NCBI GenBank assembly: GCA_013814015.1
Contig: JACCQS010000158.1
Location: forward strand, 1 to 9,236
DNA: 9,236 nucleotides
Direction: 5' to 3'
DNA from: Geodermatophilaceae bacterium
GTDB taxonomy: Bacteria > Actinomycetota > Actinomycetes > Mycobacteriales > Geodermatophilaceae
Shown here: positions 5,718 through 9,236 of the stretch, piece by piece
Numbering within the stretch: the stretch's first letter is position 1
How the letters are laid out: each line of letters starts with the position of its first letter
Notes under the pieces: model-generated
Databases searched by the model: none
Seen by the model: the letters and a program-made list of their open reading frames with translations, nothing else
Told to the model about the DNA's origin: nothing
Translations under genes and position numbers: made by a program

Positions 5718-6691
5718 GAGCCGATCGCCGAACTGTCGGCCGGCCCGGGTACAGCGGGGCGACCAGCTGAACCGGTGGTGACCGGATGGCTGGGCGAACC
5801 GGTGCTGACCGGGCGCTGCGCCAGCAGATCCAACAGCGGGGTGGCCTCGTGTCGCTTGAGCCGGCCCGAAGCCAGCGCTCGCTGCGCGGTTCGCCGGGCC
5901 AGGGCGACGTAGCTGGCCACGCTGTCCGGCGCCTGCTCGACCAGCGTGCGCAGGTGCCGCCGTACGGTGCCGACGTCACCACGCGACACCGGGCCGGTCA
6001 ACGCCTTATCGCCGTACCGCAAGGAATTGTCAAGTGCTGCACCAAGAAGCGGGCCGAGCAACCGCGCCGGATCTTCGACGCCCGCGGTACGCAACAGGTC
6101 TCGGGCCTCGGCGACGAGGGTGACCAGGTGGTTGGAGCCGACGACGAGAGCGGCGTGGTAGAGCGTACGGGCGGATTCCTCGACCCAGACCGGCTCGCCG
6201 CCCAATTCCAGCACGAGGGTCTCTGCAACAGCGCGGTGCTCGTCATTGGCGGTGACTCCGAATGGGACGCCCGACAACCGGTGCACGTCCTCGGGGCGCC
6301 CGGCGAAGGTCATCACGGGATGCAGAGCCAACGGGAGGACTCCTCGGTCGATCGCTGGCTGTAGCACGGCCAATCCGTGCGCGCCGGAGGTGTGCACGAC
6401 GATCTGCCCGTGGGCGAAGTTCCCGGATTCGGCCAGGCCGCGGACAAGGTCGGTCAGGGTGTCGTCGGGCACGGCCAGCAGAATCAGATCGACTCGCGCG
6501 ATGACTTCGTCGGCCGAAAGCAGAGCAGCACCTGGCAACAAGCGCGCGGCCCGGTCGCGGGATGCGGTGGATACGGCGGTGGCGGCCACGACCCGGTGTC
6601 CGGATTCGGACAGGGCGGCACCGAGCACGGCACCGACTCGGCCGGCACCGATGATCCCGACCCGCAGTGGCGCGAGGGTATGCAACGACAT
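5714..6691 (-). CDS. Rossmann-like and DUF2520 domain oxidoreductase; candidate ketopantoate reductase
   Basis: A 325-residue protein of the Rv3603c type. Residues 10-28 (RVGIIGAGRVGAVLGAAL) form an NAD(P)-binding Rossmann loop. ILLAVPDDTL and IVVHTSGAHG follow, then LHPVMTFAG, and the helical DUF2520 half with EESARTLYHAALVVGSNHLVTL and DKALTGPVSRGDVGTVRRHL. The fold resembles ketopantoate reductase and 6-phosphogluconate dehydrogenase-like enzymes. Its place directly before panC, with a 4-base ATGA overlap, and the lack of panE in the window make pantoate formation a reasonable inference; an alternative ketopantoate reductase, PanG of Francisella, has to my recollection this same domain layout, but I cannot confirm this. 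The last 35 residues are a Pro/Ser/Thr/Gly tail with a 9-residue period, probably disordered. The ATG at 6691 is the only sensible start; AAAGGA lies a rather long 12 bases ahead. First gene of the leftward cluster. Confidence 0.88.
   Translation of the reverse strand: MSLHTLAPLRVGIIGAGRVGAVLGAALSESGHRVVAATAVSTASRDRAARLLPGAALLSADEVIARVDLILLAVPDDTLTDLVRGLAESGNFAHGQIVVHTSGAHGLAVLQPAIDRGVLPLALHPVMTFAGRPEDVHRLSGVPFGVTANDEHRAVAETLVLELGGEPVWVEESARTLYHAALVVGSNHLVTLVAEARDLLRTAGVEDPARLLGPLLGAALDNSLRYGDKALTGPVSRGDVGTVRRHLRTLVEQAPDSVASYVALARRTAQRALASGRLKRHEATPLLDLLAQRPVSTGSPSHPVTTGSAGRPAVPGPADSSAIGS
5769..5812. repeat. Short 27-base-period tandem repeat in the DUF2520 C-terminal tail
   Basis: GAACCGGTGGTGACCGG at 5769-5785 recurs at 5796-5812 with one change. 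The 27-base period equals nine codons and yields PVSTGSPSH/PVTTGSAGR-like units. It is in frame and outside the conserved domain. Confidence 0.6.
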
Positions 6692-6854
6692 GGCTTCAGC
6701 GCGTCCTTTCGGTTCCAGTCCCGCAAGCGGGTACCAGACGTCATGGTGGGTTCACGCAGTTGTTACAGCGCAGAGCCTAGGCGCGCCGATACCGGTCGGG
6801 AGGGTGGCCTTCGTCACCTTGACGTGTGACGCCTTCACCGGGCTGCGTGGAGTT

Positions 6855-6902
6855 CGGTGGGGAGGTTCGGACCGCGTACTCCCGGTTCGAACTCCCACAC
6901 CG
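6855..6902. repeat. Imperfect inverted repeat in the divergent intergenic region
   Basis: Arms 6855-6869 and 6888-6902 match as reverse complements at 12 of 15 positions around an 18-base centre. The role is unknown; it is 50 bases upstream of the GNAT start and could be an operator or a remnant structure. Confidence 0.4.
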
Positions 6903-6940
6903 ACCCCAAGCTGGCTGCGATCCAGCATGGTTCCCGAGGC

Positions 6941-6946
6941 TAGGTT
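6941..6946 (+). promoter_or_regulatory. Candidate -10 element for a leaderless GNAT transcript
   Basis: TAGGTT ends 6 bases before the ATG at 6953, and no Shine-Dalgarno sequence precedes that ATG, so the transcript probably starts on the start codon. No clear -35 is seen. Confidence 0.55.
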
Positions 6947-6952
6947 GGCCCG

Positions 6953-7384
6953 ATGCCGTCCCGGGAGGTGTCCGTCGAAGCATCTCCTGTGCTCGACCCA
7001 GCCGAGGTCATGTCGCTGTACGAGGCTGTCGGCTGGACGGCGTACACCGATGAACCGTCGACCCTCGAGGCAGCCCTCGCCGGCTCGTCCCTCGTCCTGG
7101 CCGCGCGTTGCGAGGGGCGACTGGTCGGGCTGGCCCGAGTGATCTCTGACGGCGCCACGGTCTGCTACGTACAGGATCTGCTCGTCCATCCTGATGCTCA
7201 GCGCACGGGAGTCGGGCGAACTCTGATGCTCGCAGTGCTCAAGCACTTCGCCGGCGTACGGCAGAAAGTCCTGCTCACCGACGACGAGCCGGGCCAACGG
7301 GTCTTCTATGAGTCCGTCGGCTTCCGAGAAACGCGAGACCACGGTGTCGGCTCTCTTCGAGCATTCGTCCGCTTCGACAGCTGA
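6953..7384 (+). CDS. GNAT family N-acetyltransferase
   Basis: A 143-residue single-domain acetyltransferase of the GCN5-related fold, transferring an acetyl group from acetyl-CoA to an amine of an unknown substrate. Motif A is clear: YVQDLLVHPDAQRTGVGRTL at 72-91, with the pyrophosphate-binding QRTGVG loop at 83-88. Motif B follows as VFYESVGFRET at 117-127, a typical C-terminal GNAT signature. The first 45 residues (SLYEAVGWTAYTDEP) resemble the small GNATs related to ribosomal-protein or small-amine acetylases, but this does not fix a substrate. The ATG at 6953 lies directly after a promoter-like TAGGTT, suggesting a leaderless message. The stop codon is immediately followed by the GTG of the methyltransferase gene, so the two are probably co-transcribed. 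No membrane segment or extra domain is seen. Confidence 0.92.
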   Translation: MPSREVSVEASPVLDPAEVMSLYEAVGWTAYTDEPSTLEAALAGSSLVLAARCEGRLVGLARVISDGATVCYVQDLLVHPDAQRTGVGRTLMLAVLKHFAGVRQKVLLTDDEPGQRVFYESVGFRETRDHGVGSLRAFVRFDS

Positions 7385-8413
7385 GTGCCTGAGAGTGCAC
7401 GCGTGATGTCGAGTCCTGCCGCGCCGGCCGAACCGGTGCGCTGGTCTGCGGCAATGCAGCGTGCGCTGTACGGGACGGACGGCTTCTACGTCGTCGGGCA
7501 GGGGTCCGCTGGGCACTTCCGTACCTCGGCGTCGGCGTCCCCTTCGGTACGCGAGATCTTCGCTGCCGCCCTCGGCGAACTGCTCTCCCGGGTCGATGCC
7601 GAACTGGGCCATCCGGACGCATTCGACCTAGTGGATGTCGGTGGCGGGTCGGGCGAGCTACTCACCGCCGTCGTGGACTCGATAGGTCCGCGGGTGAAGG
7701 CACGCGTCAGACCCTGCGTCGTCGAGCGGCGCCCCCGACCTGCGGGCCTGGCACGGGATGTCCGTTGGCTCGAGCACGTACCGGACATGACCGGACTCCT
7801 GATCGCCAACGAATGGCTCGACAACGTCCCTATCGACATCGTCACGGATGACCGGGTGTTGCTCGTGGACGAAGCCGGAGTGGAGTCGCCTGGCCCGGCC
7901 CCGAGCGAGCGGGAAGCCGCCTGGCTGACCCGATGGTGGCCGCACGGGGAACGGCGTGAGCTAGGTCTCCGACGAGATCTGGCCTGGGCCGATGCCGTCT
8001 CGCACGTACGTCGTGGAGTGGCGGTGGGGATCGATTACGCGCACGTGCTGGATGGACGCCCGCCGTACGGAACCTTGACCGGCTTCCGGCTCGGCCGCGA
8101 GACCGAACCCGTGCCGGACGGCCGTTGCGACATCACAGCGCACGTCGCGATCGACTCGGTCGCGGCTGGCGACGAGCAAGCGGCGAGCAAGGGCGGACGG
8201 CAGGCACGCACAATGCTCACCGATCAGCGGACTGCCTTGTGCCGCCTCGGGGTTGACGGACGCCGCCCTGACTATGCAGCCGATCCAAGCGGATACGCCG
8301 CAGCACTGCAGCGAACGAGCGAGGGCGCCGAGCTGATCGACCCGGCCGGACTCGGCGGCTTCACTTGGCTGCTGCACGGCATCGACGTGGACCCCGTCGC
8401 CGTCCTGCGCTGA
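7385..8413 (+). CDS. SAM-dependent methyltransferase, MidA/NDUFAF7 (COG1565) family
   Basis: A 342-residue class I methyltransferase. Family landmarks: the GHFRTS segment near 43-48, SAM-binding loop LVDVGGGSGELL at 82-93, the ANEWLDNVP motif at 141-149 (family consensus close to ANExxDALP), GVAVGIDYAH at 211-220, YGTLTGFR at 228-235, and DITAHVAID at 249-257. The mitochondrial relative NDUFAF7 methylates an arginine of a complex I subunit; the bacterial substrate is generally unknown and nothing here identifies it. The loop reads D-V-G-G-G-S-G rather than the more usual E-x-G-x-G-x-G, and the protein is somewhat shorter than the roughly 380 residues common in the family. Start: GTG at 7385 abuts the GNAT stop; ATG at 7406 is an alternative losing seven unconserved residues, and neither has a good ribosome site. 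A terminator-like hairpin follows the stop. Confidence 0.85.
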   Translation: MPESARVMSSPAAPAEPVRWSAAMQRALYGTDGFYVVGQGSAGHFRTSASASPSVREIFAAALGELLSRVDAELGHPDAFDLVDVGGGSGELLTAVVDSIGPRVKARVRPCVVERRPRPAGLARDVRWLEHVPDMTGLLIANEWLDNVPIDIVTDDRVLLVDEAGVESPGPAPSEREAAWLTRWWPHGERRELGLRRDLAWADAVSHVRRGVAVGIDYAHVLDGRPPYGTLTGFRLGRETEPVPDGRCDITAHVAIDSVAAGDEQAASKGGRQARTMLTDQRTALCRLGVDGRRPDYAADPSGYAAALQRTSEGAELIDPAGLGGFTWLLHGIDVDPVAVLR

Positions 8414-8421
8414 CCGGTACG

Positions 8422-8447
8422 CCCGCGGTTGTGCGCTCAACCGTGGG
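8422..8447 (+). terminator. Terminator-like hairpin after the methyltransferase gene
   Basis: Arms 8422-8431 and 8438-8447 pair over 10 bp with one G-U, closing a 6-base loop, starting 9 bases after the stop codon. No T-run follows, as is frequent for actinobacterial terminators, so termination is plausible but not certain. Confidence 0.5.
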
Positions 8448-8459
8448 AGGCGAACTGGC

Positions 8460-8465
8460 TACAGT
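8460..8465 (+). promoter_or_regulatory. Candidate -10 element for the SDR gene
   Basis: TACAGT ends 8 bases before the ATG at 8474. With no Shine-Dalgarno sequence between them, this implies a leaderless or nearly leaderless transcript separate from the GNAT-methyltransferase unit. Confidence 0.5.
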
Positions 8466-8473
8466 CCCGGGCC

Positions 8474-9217
8474 ATGACTTCTCGTACCGCTCTGGTCACC
8501 GGTGGCAGCCGCGGTATCGGCCTGGCCATCGCGCGCAAGCTCGTCGATCGGGGCGACTGCGTCGTCATCACCGCCCGCAAGCCCAAGGAGTTACATGCCG
8601 CGGTCGAGACGCTGGGCGGGACCGACGTGGCCCTCGCCGTACCTGGGCACGCCGGCGATGCCGAGCACCGGGCCACCGCCGTACGGGCAGCGATCGACAC
8701 CTTCGGCAGCTGCGATTACGTCGTCAGCAACGTCGGCATCAACCCGGTGTACGGCCGGGTCATCGACACCGACCTCGATGCCGCCCGCAAGATCTTCGAC
8801 ATCAACTACGTCGGGGCGCTCGGGTTCGTCCAAGAGGGGTACCACCAGTGGCTCGGTGAGAACGGCGGGGCGGTGCTTTTCGTGGCCTCGGTGGCCGGAT
8901 TGCGGTCGGCAGGCGGGATCGGGGTGTACGGCTCGAGCAAGGCGGCACTGTTCCACCTGACCAGCCACCTCGCCGTAGAGCTCGGCCCGAAGGTTCGGGT
9001 CAACGCGCTGGCACCGGCCGTGGTGAAGACCCAGTTCGCGACCACCCTGTACGAAGGCCGCGAGGAGGAAGTGGCCAGCCGCTATCCGGCTGGGCGGCTC
9101 GGCGTACCCGAGGACATCGCGTCGGCCGCAGCCTTTCTGCTCTCCGACGAGGCGAGCTGGATCACCGGGCAGACGCTGGTCATCGACGGCGGAGTGACCA
9201 GCGTCGGGGAGCTCTAG
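8474..9217 (+). CDS. SDR family NAD(P)-dependent oxidoreductase (FabG-like)
   Basis: A 247-residue classical short-chain dehydrogenase/reductase. Cofactor loop TGGSRGIG at 9-16; the Ser/Arg of GSRG and AxK(R)-type residues after strand 2 (TARKPKEL, 33-40) lean towards NADP(H), as inferred from related enzymes. The usual NNAG is varied to SNVG at 85-88. The catalytic tetrad is complete: Asn111, Ser139 (VASVAG), Tyr152 and Lys156 (YGSSK). The C-terminus has the common VPEDIASAAAFLLSDEASWITGQ-type ending and IDGG. It is annotated as 3-oxoacyl-ACP reductase-like in many genomes, but the substrate cannot be set from sequence and a fabG assignment would be unsafe. The ATG at 8474 gives the standard MTSRTALVTGG start, against an upstream GTG at 8429 that would add 15 unlikely residues. 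It stands alone after a hairpin, with its own promoter-like hexamer. Confidence 0.93.
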   Translation: MTSRTALVTGGSRGIGLAIARKLVDRGDCVVITARKPKELHAAVETLGGTDVALAVPGHAGDAEHRATAVRAAIDTFGSCDYVVSNVGINPVYGRVIDTDLDAARKIFDINYVGALGFVQEGYHQWLGENGGAVLFVASVAGLRSAGGIGVYGSSKAALFHLTSHLAVELGPKVRVNALAPAVVKTQFATTLYEGREEEVASRYPAGRLGVPEDIASAAAFLLSDEASWITGQTLVIDGGVTSVGEL

Positions 9218-9236
9218 GGCGGGCCCACATCCGACT

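Larger units (their letters stand above)
6692..6952. other. Divergent intergenic region between the DUF2520 gene and the GNAT gene
   Basis: This 261-base gap should hold promoters for both directions. Leftward, the only TANNNT I favour is TAGGCT on the minus strand at 6779-6774, 83 bases before the DUF2520 ATG, with no clear -35. Rightward there is TAGGTT at 6941-6946. A TTGACG at 6819-6824 lacks a matching -10 at 16-18 bases. An imperfect inverted repeat occupies 6855-6902. I see no RNA gene or convincing coding frame. Confidence 0.55.

Noticed and set aside
6720..6731. Small CCCGC-AA-GCGGG palindrome upstream of the DUF2520 gene
   Set aside because: Short, with a two-base centre; not distinctive enough to call an operator or terminator.
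6884..6896. tRNA T-loop-like GGTTCGAACTCCC
   Set aside because: The flanking bases do not form a T stem on either strand, and no anticodon or acceptor arms fit.
6752..7612. Minus-strand open frame of 286 codons opposite the GNAT gene
   Set aside because: No recognisable motif; the plus-strand GNAT signatures explain the region.

Overview
The window looks like chromosome of a high-GC actinobacterium (Actinomycetota). The protein sequences resemble mycobacterial CoaX, PanD, PanC and the Rv3603c type of Rossmann/DUF2520 protein. Codon third positions are G/C rich, and three genes appear to have leaderless starts, which is common in this phylum. I cannot name the genus. There is no sign of phage, insertion sequences, rRNA, tRNA or CRISPR.

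Left and centre (1-6691), all on the minus strand: a cofactor-biosynthesis block read from right to left as DUF2520 oxidoreductase (candidate ketopantoate reductase), panC, panD, nadB, nadC, a small unrecognised gene, coaX, then a vapB-vapC toxin-antitoxin pair whose toxin gene runs off the left edge. Several junctions are 4-base overlaps typical of translational coupling (DUF2520/panC, nadB/nadC, vapB/vapC). PanC makes pantothenate from pantoate and beta-alanine. PanD supplies beta-alanine from L-aspartate, and CoaX phosphorylates pantothenate as the first step to CoA. NadB oxidises L-aspartate to iminoaspartate, and NadC turns quinolinate into nicotinate mononucleotide. The block therefore holds most of the pantothenate/CoA entry and two of the three de novo NAD steps. 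Two enzymes that draw on L-aspartate (PanD, NadB) are adjacent. nadA, panB and a classical panE are not in the window.

The 107-base gap between panC and panD is the most distinctive non-coding stretch. It carries two almost identical 14-base palindromes with core TATCGCGATA, centres 41 bases apart. They look like an operator pair controlling the panD-nadB-nadC-coaX part of the cluster. A separate perfect 13-bp hairpin lies inside the 5' end of panC.

Right (6692-9236): a divergent intergenic region of about 260 bases, then three plus-strand genes. These are a GNAT acetyltransferase, a MidA/NDUFAF7-family SAM-dependent methyltransferase starting on the base after the GNAT stop codon, and, after a terminator-like hairpin and a new promoter-like hexamer, an SDR oxidoreductase with an intact catalytic tetrad. 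The substrates of these three cannot be told from sequence. Overall the region is largely ordinary core metabolism. The points worth following are the paired palindromes, the small cysteine-containing gene inside the operon, an active-site substitution in NadC, the panC hairpin and the attached vapBC.
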